A stretch of 64,000 nucleotides of DNA from JBCDBD01 sp039184335 (GTDB lineage Bacteria; Bacteroidota; Bacteroidia; Flavobacteriales; Flavobacteriaceae). Made by a program: the position numbers and the translations under genes. Below the pieces are notes generated by a model. That model ran no database searches. It was not told where the DNA came from and saw nothing but the letters and a program-made list of their open reading frames with translations. The stretch lies in NCBI GenBank assembly GCA_039184335.1, contig JBCDBD010000002.1, positions 62,001-126,000 of the forward strand, in the 5' to 3' direction. Below are positions 55,098 to 64,000 of this stretch, one piece after another (within the stretch, counting starts at the first letter, position 1; each line of letters starts with the position of its first letter).

Positions 55098-57050
55098 TTA
55101 TTGAATATACCAATCCAAATCCTGTGTCCCACCTGAATTTGCCCAGTTCGTAAACCTTGGGTACTGCAAATAAATTGGAACAGATTCTGGTGGGGTTATA
55201 AAATTGTCATAGATGTTTATCGCCCACGGAAGGTTGTTCTCGGTCTTATAGTAACGCCCTATTATCGAATCACTATAGTCATCGACCGTGCCCAAATACC
55301 CTGCCTTACTTGTTGGCGTCAAATCGGGCAAGTGTACTTCCCTGGCCCTGTCTTGATTGACGATCAAAAATGGGTTAAACGGAACATTGCCCAAATCTGA
55401 TGCAACCATCGGGGTATTCAACAAAATGGAAACATCAATGGTGGTACCCGATAGGTCAAACGCATCACCTACTACAAAAATGACTGTCTCATCTGGGGCC
55501 GTACCCGTTTCAGTACCGTTTGCCCCCACACTTTCATAACCACCGTTCAGTACCTGTCCGTCAACGCTATCAACCAAAGTTGGGGCAATGGGCAACACAA
55601 AACCAAACCCATTGTGCAAGGCCCCACCTATTTGTTCAATGGTAAAGCTCGCCGTTATTGAGGTGACCAAATTGTCTGAATTCGCAATCAAGTTAAACGA
55701 ATAATCAAGTGCCAGATCATTGAAATCATAATCCCCCTGACTGGGCCATAGGTCTTCAAAGACCAACTTACCAACGGAATTCACAGAAGGTGCAAAATTA
55801 TTGAATGCCTTATCTGGATCAAAAGGAAAATCATCCAACTCATCATTGATACCATCACCATCTGCATCGACTGCAGGCTGAATTTGCGCAAGATTACCAA
55901 TTTGAATGGCGTCTACAGGATTGGATCTGGCATAAAAAACAGCATCGTTAAAATCATCGTCAGAAGCGACATCCCTACGTAAATCCTCAAAACCCAAGAG
56001 TGTCAAATCCCTACCTTCATCATAGAGCAACACCATGTGGGTCTTCAGATCGGTATTGGACTCTGGGTTCAAATTGGGGTCGGAGTAATAGATTCCGGTT
56101 CCATCACCTACCCCATTGCCCTGCCAGCCGTTGGCCACCAGAAACCACGACACGACCGTATTTGCAGAAAATCGTCCTAAATAGACACGGTCGCCCGGTA
56201 TCAGCCCCCCACCTGACCCAACCATGGATGCATTTGGAAAAATGATATTATGCTGGGTGATATCATCTACACTTGTGGGGGCTTGCCCCAAGGGGTAGCT
56301 GTAATACCCAAGACCATTTCGGTACCCTGCACCTTCTGCCACAAAGGTTACCCAAACATCTGCCTCTTTGGTCAAAATAAGCTGTGTTTCGACCCCAGCC
56401 AAATACTCAGGGTGACTTTCGGGCACTCCCCCTGGCACATACTCTGGCAATGAAGCATTGATATCATCTAAAAGGTTCTGGGCAATCACATCGGGAAACA
56501 CCAAATTGTCTGGCACTCCTTGACCATCAAACCCATCCAAATAGGTATAGTCAACTTGCGACAGCAAGGGGGCATATGTTTTTTTTGGCAATATCTTGTG
56601 CTTGTCCGTGGTTTCTGAACGCTCAAACAAAGGACGGTAATCAAAGGTTGCCGATTGGCCAATAATGGGCAAGCGAACCTCATTGGTCAAACCCAAATAG
56701 TCTGAAAAAAGTAAAATACTATCTGCCTGGGCGGTCAATGTAAACGACTTCTCGAAATGGCCATTATCATCAAAAGATGCCCTGCCTATGGCCAAACTGT
56801 CAAGCGTACCTGATTTACTATAGATACCTAGCACGGCCCCGTTCAAAAAATCAGGTACATCGAGGATTATGTCAACCTGCTTGCTGGTGGCATAATCGAA
56901 GTCTGCCGACACGTTAAAACCAGATAGTGGATCATCATCGGTCACGACAATACCATCGTCAACTGGTGTTGAATCAAGATCGTTCTCACTAACACAACCC
57001 ACTAAAAAAAGTAAGATGGTTACAATTGTAAATAGATTGGATTTTCTCAT
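55098..57050 (-). CDS. LruC-domain surface lipoprotein
   Basis: A 650-residue exported lipoprotein: lipobox LFLVGC with Cys19, then an acidic linker (SENDLDSTPVDDGI). The middle contains a DUF4114-like region (GFEDLRRDVASDDDFNDAVF) and a calcium-type loop DADGDGINDELDDFPFDPDK, followed by the LruC domain (LVFEDLWPSQGDYDFNDLALDYSF) to the C-terminus. Several DxDxDG-like loops suggest Ca2+ binding. LruC proteins are cell-surface proteins of Bacteroidota without assigned function. It lies between the GT2 gene at 57069 and ugd on the same strand, an unusual location that suggests a polysaccharide-attached or -binding role. Confidence 0.87.
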   Translation of the reverse strand: MRKSNLFTIVTILLFLVGCVSENDLDSTPVDDGIVVTDDDPLSGFNVSADFDYATSKQVDIILDVPDFLNGAVLGIYSKSGTLDSLAIGRASFDDNGHFEKSFTLTAQADSILLFSDYLGLTNEVRLPIIGQSATFDYRPLFERSETTDKHKILPKKTYAPLLSQVDYTYLDGFDGQGVPDNLVFPDVIAQNLLDDINASLPEYVPGGVPESHPEYLAGVETQLILTKEADVWVTFVAEGAGYRNGLGYYSYPLGQAPTSVDDITQHNIIFPNASMVGSGGGLIPGDRVYLGRFSANTVVSWFLVANGWQGNGVGDGTGIYYSDPNLNPESNTDLKTHMVLLYDEGRDLTLLGFEDLRRDVASDDDFNDAVFYARSNPVDAIQIGNLAQIQPAVDADGDGINDELDDFPFDPDKAFNNFAPSVNSVGKLVFEDLWPSQGDYDFNDLALDYSFNLIANSDNLVTSITASFTIEQIGGALHNGFGFVLPIAPTLVDSVDGQVLNGGYESVGANGTETGTAPDETVIFVVGDAFDLSGTTIDVSILLNTPMVASDLGNVPFNPFLIVNQDRAREVHLPDLTPTSKAGYLGTVDDYSDSIIGRYYKTENNLPWAINIYDNFITPPESVPIYLQYPRFTNWANSGGTQDLDWYIQ

Positions 57051-57068
57051 GATTGGGGATTTATAATG

Positions 57069-57971
57069 TTATGATCTTATGATCTGAAAATTGGTCATAT
57101 TCCAAAAGATGGCCCGCCAAAAAGCTTTGAAGTGCCCAAACTGCCGTTTGAACAGATAGGTAAATGTGTTCTTGGGGATTGAAACAAAAAATTGGAACAG
57201 CAAGCTTATAAAGAGCGGTACTGGTTTAAAATTTCTTCTGGCGAATACGATTCTATTCCGTGCGATATAATATGTTTTTAAGGGACTGAACTTTCCTGTA
57301 GAGAGGGACTCTTTGTGAAGTATATAAGAATTGGGTTGGTAGAAGACCTTATACCCCGCACGTTTGACCATTTCAGCCCAATCGTGCTCCTCATAGTACA
57401 AAAAGTAGATTTCAGTCATCATTCCCACGTCATCCACCACCTTTTTGGGCACCATCATCGCCGCACCATGTATTGATGCGGTCTCTTTTGGGGTATCGTA
57501 TTGACCATCATCTTTTTGGTGGTAACCTATACTGCGATTGCGAATCGTCCAATGGTTCATAGGGGTGTACCCAGCATACTGTATCAGGGTAGCATCCCAA
57601 TGAAACTTGATCTTTGGGCTTACCATTCCTATAGAAGTATCTTCCTGTAATGTCTGCACCAAAGGCTGTATAAAGTTTTCAGGAACTATGGTGTCATTAT
57701 TGATAAAAAGAAAATATTCTCCTTTAGCTGCGCTTATTCCTAAATTATTACCCCCAGCAAATCCCAAATTCTTCGTGCTCTTTATCAGCGCTACTTCAGG
57801 AAATTTGACTTTTATGATGTCGGGATCATCGTTTGGCGATGCATTGTCGACCACGATGACCTCGTAATTCGAATATGTCAAACCTTTTAACGATTCGAGC
57901 ATGTCTAAGGTCACTTGTGATTCGTTGTAATTGATAGTGATTATTGAGACCAATGGTTCTTTCTTGTTCAT
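57069..57971 (-). CDS. family 2 glycosyltransferase (rhamnosyltransferase-like)
   Basis: A 300-residue soluble GT-A enzyme: SIITINYNESQVTLDMLESL at the N-terminus, VDNASPNDDP, GFAGGNNLGI and FINNDTIVPENF (metal-binding DxT/DxD position), IHGAAMMVPKKV and YYEEHDWAEMVKRAGYK. These are typical of the WbbL/rhamnosyltransferase-like GT2 group. It would add a single sugar, possibly rhamnose from the dTDP-rhamnose pathway. It starts two bases after the polymerase gene. Confidence 0.87.
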   Translation of the reverse strand: MNKKEPLVSIITINYNESQVTLDMLESLKGLTYSNYEVIVVDNASPNDDPDIIKVKFPEVALIKSTKNLGFAGGNNLGISAAKGEYFLFINNDTIVPENFIQPLVQTLQEDTSIGMVSPKIKFHWDATLIQYAGYTPMNHWTIRNRSIGYHQKDDGQYDTPKETASIHGAAMMVPKKVVDDVGMMTEIYFLYYEEHDWAEMVKRAGYKVFYQPNSYILHKESLSTGKFSPLKTYYIARNRIVFARRNFKPVPLFISLLFQFFVSIPKNTFTYLFKRQFGHFKAFWRAIFWNMTNFQIIRS

Positions 57972-57973
57972 TT

Positions 57974-59446
57974 TTATACTATTTCAGGTTGTTCTAAAAT
58001 TTCTTTTTCCTTTAAGAGCTGTTGATCCATTTTGGGGGCAATGAACATGAACACCATGCCGGTGTACATGAGGATACAGGTAGGAAACTGCCCAAATACG
58101 CCATTGCCATACGATGCAGCCATAATACCGAACATGCCACATACCAAGGCTGCTATCTGTCCTTTCAGCCAATCATCCTTCAATTTGAACATGACGTTGT
58201 AGGCCCCGGTGAGCAATACAAAAAAGAGGATGAACAAGTGCAGATACAGTCCTACAATTCCGGTATCGGCCCATATGGCCACAAACCAGCTATCGGTTGC
58301 TGTATTGGCCAAAAAAGTATGTGGTGTGAATCGTTGGCCCCAGTTGCCCGTAGAACCGATGCCCCCACCAAAAGGCCTAGAGGCCAGATAGGTCTTTAGC
58401 TTTCTTTGATTGGCCAAACGCACCTGAAGCGATGCGTCATTGGGATCAAAGGCCGTTCGCATTCTTCGAATCTGGGCATTGTTGTTTAAGATGGTAGTGT
58501 ATTTGAAAAAAACAAAAACCCCAATGCCCAACATGGCCCCTACTATCAGTATGGGTATGTTTTTTCGCAGTATCAAAAACATGATGCCACCCGCCGCCGG
58601 AACCGCAATAGCCCCCCTGGTACCAGATATTAACATCCCATATAACCCCGCCAAGGATACAATGATGCAAAATATTCGAAATCTTTTGCTTTTGGCAAAC
58701 AAGGCCAAAACGCCGAAAACGACGCCAGCATGCCCCTGTGAGGCCCCAAATTGACCTGCATCTGAATAAAAGGAGAAAACTCGAAGCTTTCCAAAGAGCA
58801 CATGGGTAAGGGCTCCACCATTATCGAGCCAACGTTGTTCAAAAGGATCTACGCCAAAGGCGACTTGCTGAAAGCCCTTAAGGGTACCCAAAAAGGACAT
58901 TACCCCCCAGATAACCAAAAAGAGCTTTAAATCTTTCGGTTTATTGTAGATGATAAATAGCAATGGAATGATCATCCACATATATAGGGCAAGACCCCGC
59001 ATCGCATAAAACCAAGCTTCAATACTGGCTGCCTCAGGATTTACCGCTTGAAAAAGGGCATATCCAAACCAAACGGTTCCCAGTATGGTCAGTTGCGATT
59101 TTGCCCTGTCCCAAGGTATCTTTATTTGAAACGCTTTAAAGAAAAGGGCCAGGTACATCAAGAACAGTAGTCCATCAATGAGCAACCCCCAGGTCATGGG
59201 CACATACCTTCCGAGCCCAAGAATCAAGAAGTTTAGCACAAATATGGTTACCAATCCTATTTTGGGCTTTAGAAAGAGTAAGCCGCCGTAGACAGCAGCA
59301 ATGGGTAAGACAATGATACCTATACCTGCCACCAATCCTTTGGTAGCGGTCAAATGTGCGCAAGCTATGGCAATAGAGAACAGAATAACTATGGGCAAAG
59401 GCTCTTTTAGATAATCGGTACCATATGTTTTGTAAAAAGGGTTCAT
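57974..59446 (-). CDS. wzy: O-antigen ligase/polymerase-like membrane protein (Wzy-type)
   Basis: A 490-residue protein with about 11-12 membrane helices and one large periplasmic loop (about 300-385) between hydrophobic halves. The loop carries ASRPFGGGIGSTGNWGQRF, the Wzy/WaaL-type glycine/arginine pattern, and a preceding SGTRGAIAVPAAGG helix. Sequence-level identification in this family is weak, so the call rests on topology and on the position between the flippase and a glycosyltransferase. It would polymerise the repeat unit at the periplasmic face. Its start overlaps the flippase stop by four bases. Confidence 0.75.
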   Translation of the reverse strand: MNPFYKTYGTDYLKEPLPIVILFSIAIACAHLTATKGLVAGIGIIVLPIAAVYGGLLFLKPKIGLVTIFVLNFLILGLGRYVPMTWGLLIDGLLFLMYLALFFKAFQIKIPWDRAKSQLTILGTVWFGYALFQAVNPEAASIEAWFYAMRGLALYMWMIIPLLFIIYNKPKDLKLFLVIWGVMSFLGTLKGFQQVAFGVDPFEQRWLDNGGALTHVLFGKLRVFSFYSDAGQFGASQGHAGVVFGVLALFAKSKRFRIFCIIVSLAGLYGMLISGTRGAIAVPAAGGIMFLILRKNIPILIVGAMLGIGVFVFFKYTTILNNNAQIRRMRTAFDPNDASLQVRLANQRKLKTYLASRPFGGGIGSTGNWGQRFTPHTFLANTATDSWFVAIWADTGIVGLYLHLFILFFVLLTGAYNVMFKLKDDWLKGQIAALVCGMFGIMAASYGNGVFGQFPTCILMYTGMVFMFIAPKMDQQLLKEKEILEQPEIV

Positions 59447-60792
59447 CGTGCCAAATAGCTGTTTATATGCTTAAAAAAGAAGATGCCTTCAGGAATGATA
59501 TGTTTCCCTTTGATATCTATTTCCTTTCCCAGGTAGTAGAATCCTAAAAAGATTCCCAGAAGTGTGAACAGTACCGTGCCTATGGCCACTACGACCAAGC
59601 TTTCAAAAACAAAAACCGCAATGACGTTCATGATAATATTGGCCAATGTCATGAACACCACTTTATACATGTTCAGTTTGGGTCGGTCGATGCTATCGAG
59701 CAAGACCCCGGTAAATCGGTCTACAGGCAATAAAATCGTGTATAGGGTAAAAACCCTAAAAACCATGACCAACATAGGAAGCACATCTGCATAGGCTTTA
59801 CCTCCCAAAAACAAGATCAGTTCTTCGGCAAAAACAAAACAGAAGATGGCAACCGGTATAAACAGAATGGTAATTGCCCCTGAATACGCATAAAATGTTT
59901 TTCGTACCCCTTCAAAATCACCATCGATACTTTTTTTCGACATTCTTGGATATGCCGTCATCGTAAAACTTCGGAGCGGTATGCCCAAGAGATCGGTGAG
60001 CTTTAGGGGAATGGCATACATGGCAATACCTGTAGAACCCAGTACCGGGCTCATTCCTATGATCAGGGTATCGGCACTTTTCAACAAACTCGATCCGATG
60101 AGCGTTCCCATAGAGTATTTACCAAAACCGATCAGTTCTTTCTCAATTTTTTTATTGGCATGCCCTACATAAAACAGGCCATCCCATTTTTTTAGGGTGC
60201 ACCACAGGCTCGAACCAAAATTGACCAGTAGATTGACCCAAATAATTTCGAGAAGGCCCCATTTGAGATAAAAGCCGTTCAACCATAGAAAAATCACAAA
60301 AAGACCAATATTGGATAAACGTACATAGAGCATTCTGTTAAAGTTCTGCTCTGCCTGAAACAATGCCGAAGCATTGTTCCATCCCAGATTGGAAAGGGCC
60401 AAAATTGGGTACCAAGACAAGAAAAGTGCATATCCGTTACCGCTGTCCCAACCCATTAATTGACATAGGCCATAAAGGGGCCAACACACACCCACGATAC
60501 ACAATAACAGCAACAAATTGATTCTAAAGCTAGAACCTAGAAGCTGCTTGTAGTGTTCTTGCTGGGCCCCCGATAGCAGTCGAACAACCGATGTTCGGGT
60601 AAGACCAAAACGCAATAGGTCAACAAAAGTGGCCAATGTGATAAACAAGACCCAGTCTCCAAACAGTTCTTTGCTCAATTGTCGTGTCAACAACATAAAG
60701 CTGAGCAGCCCCAAAAAGGCTGCCACCACATTCGCCAACAAGGAAGATATGTTTTTTTCACGGGTTATTTTCTTGAGTTTATTGACCATCAT
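59443..60792 (-). CDS. wzx: polysaccharide flippase (Wzx/MATE-like)
   Basis: A 449-residue membrane protein with 12-14 predicted helices of the polysaccharide transport/MOP superfamily: ISSLLANVVAAFLGLLSFML as TM1, LTRTSVVRLLSGA, YAIPLKLTDLLGIPLRSFTM. It would flip undecaprenyl-linked repeat units to the periplasm. I chose ATG 60792, which overlaps the wzc stop as ATGA; the frame is open up to 60843 but that part lies inside wzc. Confidence 0.82.
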   Translation of the reverse strand: MMVNKLKKITREKNISSLLANVVAAFLGLLSFMLLTRQLSKELFGDWVLFITLATFVDLLRFGLTRTSVVRLLSGAQQEHYKQLLGSSFRINLLLLLCIVGVCWPLYGLCQLMGWDSGNGYALFLSWYPILALSNLGWNNASALFQAEQNFNRMLYVRLSNIGLFVIFLWLNGFYLKWGLLEIIWVNLLVNFGSSLWCTLKKWDGLFYVGHANKKIEKELIGFGKYSMGTLIGSSLLKSADTLIIGMSPVLGSTGIAMYAIPLKLTDLLGIPLRSFTMTAYPRMSKKSIDGDFEGVRKTFYAYSGAITILFIPVAIFCFVFAEELILFLGGKAYADVLPMLVMVFRVFTLYTILLPVDRFTGVLLDSIDRPKLNMYKVVFMTLANIIMNVIAVFVFESLVVVAIGTVLFTLLGIFLGFYYLGKEIDIKGKHIIPEGIFFFKHINSYLAR

Positions 60793-63020
60793 GCAACAGA
60801 TTTTTTTGTGAAGAACCGGAATTGGACCACTTTCTTGACCCATTTTCGAATAAGCGACCGTCTTTTGGGCAGGTCACCAACAACCGTTTCCATTTCCAAC
60901 ACCTTGACCCCATTCAGAATAATAGTGGGTTCTGGCCCGGTAGTGGCCTGATTGAACAGTTGCAAGGCATTTTTATCGGCTTCACTCCATGACCTATTGG
61001 CACGGGTAATCAAAAACGTATAGTCCATGGTGGAAGCAAGCTTGACCGGAAATGGGTTTCTGATGATGGCCGGTATCTCTAAAATGACAAAATCGAACAG
61101 TGAATAGTCCAAAACCCTTCCTGCGGTATCAAATTCCTTGATTTCAGATATCTTGTATAGATAATCGCTTACAGGGTACACTAATTTTTGATAGCAGTCA
61201 TTGGAAAGGCCCAAATCAAATTCATCATAAGTGATGTGCAGTGTTTTGTAATCGAGCTCACACAGTTTTGAGATCAGGTGTTGGCATACAAAGGTCTTGC
61301 CCTCTTTCTCTTGTGTCGAGAAGAACATGTTCACTACGGGTTCTTGTTCTTCTTCTTTCTTGAACTGGTTCAATATGATGTTTCTCGAAATGGCATTGAC
61401 AGCCTTGTTCTTCAAATAGTTGTAATCTATTTTCTTGCTTTTGGCACTGATAACCGGAAAAATTGAGGATACCTTAAGTCCGATCTTTTCTTCTGCCCTC
61501 ACTGCCGTATTCAGGTTTCCGTCAAGAAACTCCAGTACCAAAACGGTAAATGCCACCAAAATAAAGCCCATCAAACCAGCTACAATAACCAACAATATAC
61601 GTTTGCTTGGTTTTGGATTGATTGGAAAAAAGGGAACCTCTATCAATTTCAGGTTCGATTTTAACTCCACATTCTGCTGACGTAATTTCGCCAAGCCCAG
61701 ACTGTGCAACAGACTTAAATACTCACGCTCAGCAATATCGATTTTTCGCTCTAACCGTTTCATGGTTGCCCCAAGGGGGGAGAATTTTTGATATAACTTT
61801 TCAAACTCCAACCGTTTTTGGTCCATTACCTTCAACTGTGCCTTGGTGCCTTCATATTCGATCGTGTTGGCCAACCAATCGGTTAGAATATTGGTCGATG
61901 CCAAGCTTTTTTCATCGTAATCGGTCATGTAGAGCTGATTGATCTGGTTGGCCAGTTCTTGTTCAAGACCCCTCGCTTTCTTGGAAAGGTCAACCACCTC
62001 TTTTGCATTGTTAGACAGCGTCGTTGAATCTTTGTCAATGCCCATTGACTTCATTGAAATATCAAAGTTCACCCTTGCAAGTTCATCTCTAAGTGCTATA
62101 ATCTGTTTGCTTGACAAGCGCTTTTTTTCATGGGTTTCCAATTTTGATTCCAATGTTTCCAAGACTGCCTTTGAAGCAAAATGCTTGATATATACTTTTT
62201 GATATTCGAGCTCAAAGTGCTCTTTTTCTGATGCAATATGTTTGGTCTGCTCGTAATAGTTGATGATGTTATGGGAACGATTGAACTCCAACAGTTCGTC
62301 TTCAGCTCCCCTTAGATCCATCGTCGATGCGTTCAACTGGCCTTCAAAATATTTTACCACGGCATCAGACTGGTTCACCTTGATATCTGCATTGAGCTTT
62401 ACAAATACCTCTGTTAGTATCAATAGGGTATTTTGACAGATAGCCGGGTCTTCTGATTCAAACTCAATATCTACAAAATCACTACTGAGTACACGACGTA
62501 CACTGATACGACCTAATATTTTTTCAATGCTGTAATCGGGGTGGGTCAAATTGATCAGCTCATAAATAAAGTTGGTGTGGTTAGATTCTTTGAGCTGTAG
62601 AAAATTAATATAGGTTTTTTCTGGGTTTCCCTTGACCACAAGGGCCTTGACTTCATCGGGCACTATCTGCATCAGTGCCTGATATTTTTCATGCGAAATA
62701 ATCTTTGTGTTGGCACTGTCCAATGCCATATGCTGGGTAAAAAGCTTTAGTGCCACGGTCTCTATGGTTGTCCGGGCCTTGATCAAGTTCAGTAGGTTAT
62801 CATAGGCTGTATTGGTGGCGCGAAAATCCAGTTTCGTATTATCCAATTCTATGGTCGATCCTGAAGCAATGCCTGTATAGACCCGGGCTTTTGAATGGAA
62901 TACCTTAGGCTGGTCCTTGGTGAGATAGAATACCAACGAAGCCAAAACAATGGGAACTGCCATCAGCAGGCCAACATGCCTGAGCAACAATCGAACAAAA
63001 AATAACAGATTGAACTTCAT
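60789..63020 (-). CDS. Wzc-like chain-length determinant with degenerate kinase domain
   Basis: A 743-residue inner-membrane protein of the polysaccharide co-polymerase type. TM1 is near 12-32, then a long periplasmic coiled coil (about 210-430), the proline motif FFPINPKPSKR, TM2, and a cytoplasmic BY-kinase-like domain. That domain looks impaired. Walker A reads STQEKEGKT (568-576) with the lysine kept but the first glycine gone. Walker A' lacks the usual IDxDxR (ITYDEFD), Walker B ends in Glu (FVILEIPA), and no C-terminal tyrosine cluster exists (tail QFRFFTKKSVA). It probably sets chain length or export without autophosphorylation. Confidence 0.82.
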   Translation of the reverse strand: MKFNLLFFVRLLLRHVGLLMAVPIVLASLVFYLTKDQPKVFHSKARVYTGIASGSTIELDNTKLDFRATNTAYDNLLNLIKARTTIETVALKLFTQHMALDSANTKIISHEKYQALMQIVPDEVKALVVKGNPEKTYINFLQLKESNHTNFIYELINLTHPDYSIEKILGRISVRRVLSSDFVDIEFESEDPAICQNTLLILTEVFVKLNADIKVNQSDAVVKYFEGQLNASTMDLRGAEDELLEFNRSHNIINYYEQTKHIASEKEHFELEYQKVYIKHFASKAVLETLESKLETHEKKRLSSKQIIALRDELARVNFDISMKSMGIDKDSTTLSNNAKEVVDLSKKARGLEQELANQINQLYMTDYDEKSLASTNILTDWLANTIEYEGTKAQLKVMDQKRLEFEKLYQKFSPLGATMKRLERKIDIAEREYLSLLHSLGLAKLRQQNVELKSNLKLIEVPFFPINPKPSKRILLVIVAGLMGFILVAFTVLVLEFLDGNLNTAVRAEEKIGLKVSSIFPVISAKSKKIDYNYLKNKAVNAISRNIILNQFKKEEEQEPVVNMFFSTQEKEGKTFVCQHLISKLCELDYKTLHITYDEFDLGLSNDCYQKLVYPVSDYLYKISEIKEFDTAGRVLDYSLFDFVILEIPAIIRNPFPVKLASTMDYTFLITRANRSWSEADKNALQLFNQATTGPEPTIILNGVKVLEMETVVGDLPKRRSLIRKWVKKVVQFRFFTKKSVA

Positions 63021-63021
63021 G

Positions 63022-63762
63022 CTAAATTTTGAGTGCTATGCCAACGGTTCCTTCCAACGACATATACGCAACCAAAAACTCGGATCGCTGTGACTCGAAA
63101 GACAATATGGCCTGGTTCAACATTTGTTGCAATCGGGTGTATTCGGCAACATTGATGATACCGTTCGCAAAATCTTTTTCTGCCCTTATCGACTGTACCT
63201 TGTAGGTTTCAACGATAGATCCTGAGATATACAAAAGTCGGTGCGCCTTCACCAGATCATTATATTTTTTGACGATCAATTGCTCCAGTTCCAGTTCTGC
63301 GGAAGCCTTTTGAAATTTCGACTTTTCGGCTTCTGCCCTGGCGTTTTTTATTTCCCGATTTCTATTGAAAATAGATGATAAAGGAAGCTTTATGGAAGCA
63401 CCTACAACATACCTGCTTTGCTCGGTAGTGGACAGGGTTTGATTGCCTAGGTTTCCCCCAGATTGTTGATTGTTCAGGTTGTCATAAACCCCATATCCGT
63501 AAGATGCATCAAGGTTGATGTTGTTCAACCATGCCTTTTTTGCCAGGGTTACTGTACCTGACCAATATTCATAGTCTGCGTCAAAAAACTTAAGCCTTGG
63601 TGAATTCTCTTTTGCCGCGCTTATCAGGCTATCTAAGGGAGGTAATTTTTTTGATATGTCATGCTCTTGTAGCCCTTTTTCAATATAGTCTTCAATCGAC
63701 TGTGAAAATGAAAGGTTTGCAATCAAGAAAATTGCAATAGATACAGTGCCCCGAATATTCAT
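63022..63762 (-). CDS. TolC-family outer-membrane efflux-like protein (short)
   Basis: A 246-residue exported protein: signal peptide MNIRGTVSIAIFLIANLSFSQ, then helical segments with the alternating coiled-coil and strand pattern of one half of a TolC/OEP protomer (LDSLISAAKENSPRLKFFDA, RYVVGASIKLPLSSIF, KYNDLVKAHRLLYI, QSIRAEKDFANGIINVAEYT). Canonical TolC has two such repeats (about 450 residues); this has about one. Its place between wzc and a sugar transferase suggests a channel or adaptor for polysaccharide export instead of drug efflux. I chose ATG 63762; a start at 63816 would overlap the upstream gene and add 18 residues before the signal. Confidence 0.75.
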   Translation of the reverse strand: MNIRGTVSIAIFLIANLSFSQSIEDYIEKGLQEHDISKKLPPLDSLISAAKENSPRLKFFDADYEYWSGTVTLAKKAWLNNINLDASYGYGVYDNLNNQQSGGNLGNQTLSTTEQSRYVVGASIKLPLSSIFNRNREIKNARAEAEKSKFQKASAELELEQLIVKKYNDLVKAHRLLYISGSIVETYKVQSIRAEKDFANGIINVAEYTRLQQMLNQAILSFESQRSEFLVAYMSLEGTVGIALKI

Positions 63763-63764
63763 AC

Positions 63765-64000
63765 CTATACATTTTCTTTTTGGAATACTGCCTTGAAGGT
63801 TCTTATAATGATCCACATGTCAATCAAAAAGGCATATTTGCTGTTAGCGTATTCCACATATTTGACATCCAATTGCTTTCGCTCCTCTGGAGACATTTTT
63901 GAGCTTCTCCCCCTGGCTTCGACCTGCCAAAGCCCGGTAATACCTGCCGGCCCATTGAACCTTTCGGTCCATTCATCAGTGGTCAGCATTTCAGCTTCAT
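63765..64000 (-). CDS. polyprenyl-phosphate sugar transferase, C-terminal end (partial)
   Basis: The frame is open to the window edge; only the last 78 residues are present. FNGPAGITGLWQVEARGRSS is the conserved block of WbaP/WcaJ-type undecaprenyl-phosphate glycosylphosphotransferases, followed by RKQLDVKYVEYA, YAFLIDMWIIIRTFKAVF and the end. It would attach the first sugar-1-phosphate to the lipid carrier and so initiate repeat-unit synthesis. It is the most upstream visible gene of the minus-strand polysaccharide run and ends two bases before the TolC-like start. Confidence 0.9.
   Translation of the reverse strand, partial: EAEMLTTDEWTERFNGPAGITGLWQVEARGRSSKMSPEERKQLDVKYVEYANSKYAFLIDMWIIIRTFKAVFQKENV

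Noticed and set aside
42469..64000. The polysaccharide region as a recently acquired island
   Set aside because: I see no integrase, insertion sequence or flanking repeat, and base composition by eye is like the rest of the window; a clean argument for transfer is lacking.
1..64000. CRISPR arrays, insertion sequences, prophage genes
   Set aside because: No regularly spaced repeats, transposase motifs or phage structural genes were found on either strand.

Overview
The window looks like a chromosomal segment of a marine-type Flavobacteriaceae bacterium (Bacteroidota). Evidence: an exact Bacteroidota-type promoter (TTG, 20 bases, TAnnTTTG) in front of a blaI-like gene, a general lack of Shine-Dalgarno sequences, propeller-type hybrid sensor kinases, LruC and DUF4407 proteins, and Gram-negative envelope genes (kdtA, TonB, TolC-like). 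A genus near Allomuricauda/Maribacter is my guess from overall flavour and was not tested. No CRISPR array, insertion sequence or prophage gene was seen.

Left part (0-27 kb): a tRNA-Ser; ansA/tatD; the two 2-oxoglutarate dehydrogenase subunits odhA/odhB; a frameshifted small gene; a sugar-nucleotide pair (DegT aminotransferase, galE); kdtA and a sugar porter; a central-carbon block (universal stress protein, SLC13 carrier, pckA, pfkA); a DUF2490 protein and TonB; a decayed AstE/AspA-like gene; a ROK sugar kinase lacking the family's zinc cysteines; and a redox-flavoured signalling unit (cNMP-domain histidine kinase plus a response regulator fused to a thioredoxin-reductase-like protein with no active-site cysteines), divergent from a cation/proton antiporter and a monothiol glutaredoxin-like gene.

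Middle part (27-42 kb): a frameshifted AlbA_2 (Schlafen-like) gene beside tRNA-Leu, then the most interesting locus. This is a four-gene minus-strand unit (37028 down to 29944): a 1457-residue propeller hybrid histidine kinase, a CheY-like receiver, a GAF-linked class III nucleotide cyclase and a three-helix membrane protein resembling Pycsar effectors (PycTM). The cyclase lacks the usual purine-selecting residues. It reads as an environmental phosphorelay feeding a cyclic-nucleotide/effector pair, unlike the two-gene Pycsar defence operons. After it come an M20 dipeptidase, a blaI/blaR1 pair with a visible operator/promoter, and a DUF4407 membrane protein.

Right part (42-64 kb): an exopolysaccharide locus read almost entirely on the minus strand. 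It holds the dTDP-rhamnose genes rfbB-A-C-D; ugd and UDP-xylose synthase; five glycosyltransferases and an acetyltransferase; a secreted LruC lipoprotein; Wzy-like polymerase; Wzx-like flippase; a degenerate Wzc; a TolC-like protein; and the end of a polyprenyl-phosphate sugar transferase that runs off the window. rfbB and ugd share a two-part upstream element with identical 19-base spacing, which suggests joint control of rhamnose and glucuronate/xylose precursor supply. A soluble receiver-histidine kinase gene lies between the two blocks on the other strand.
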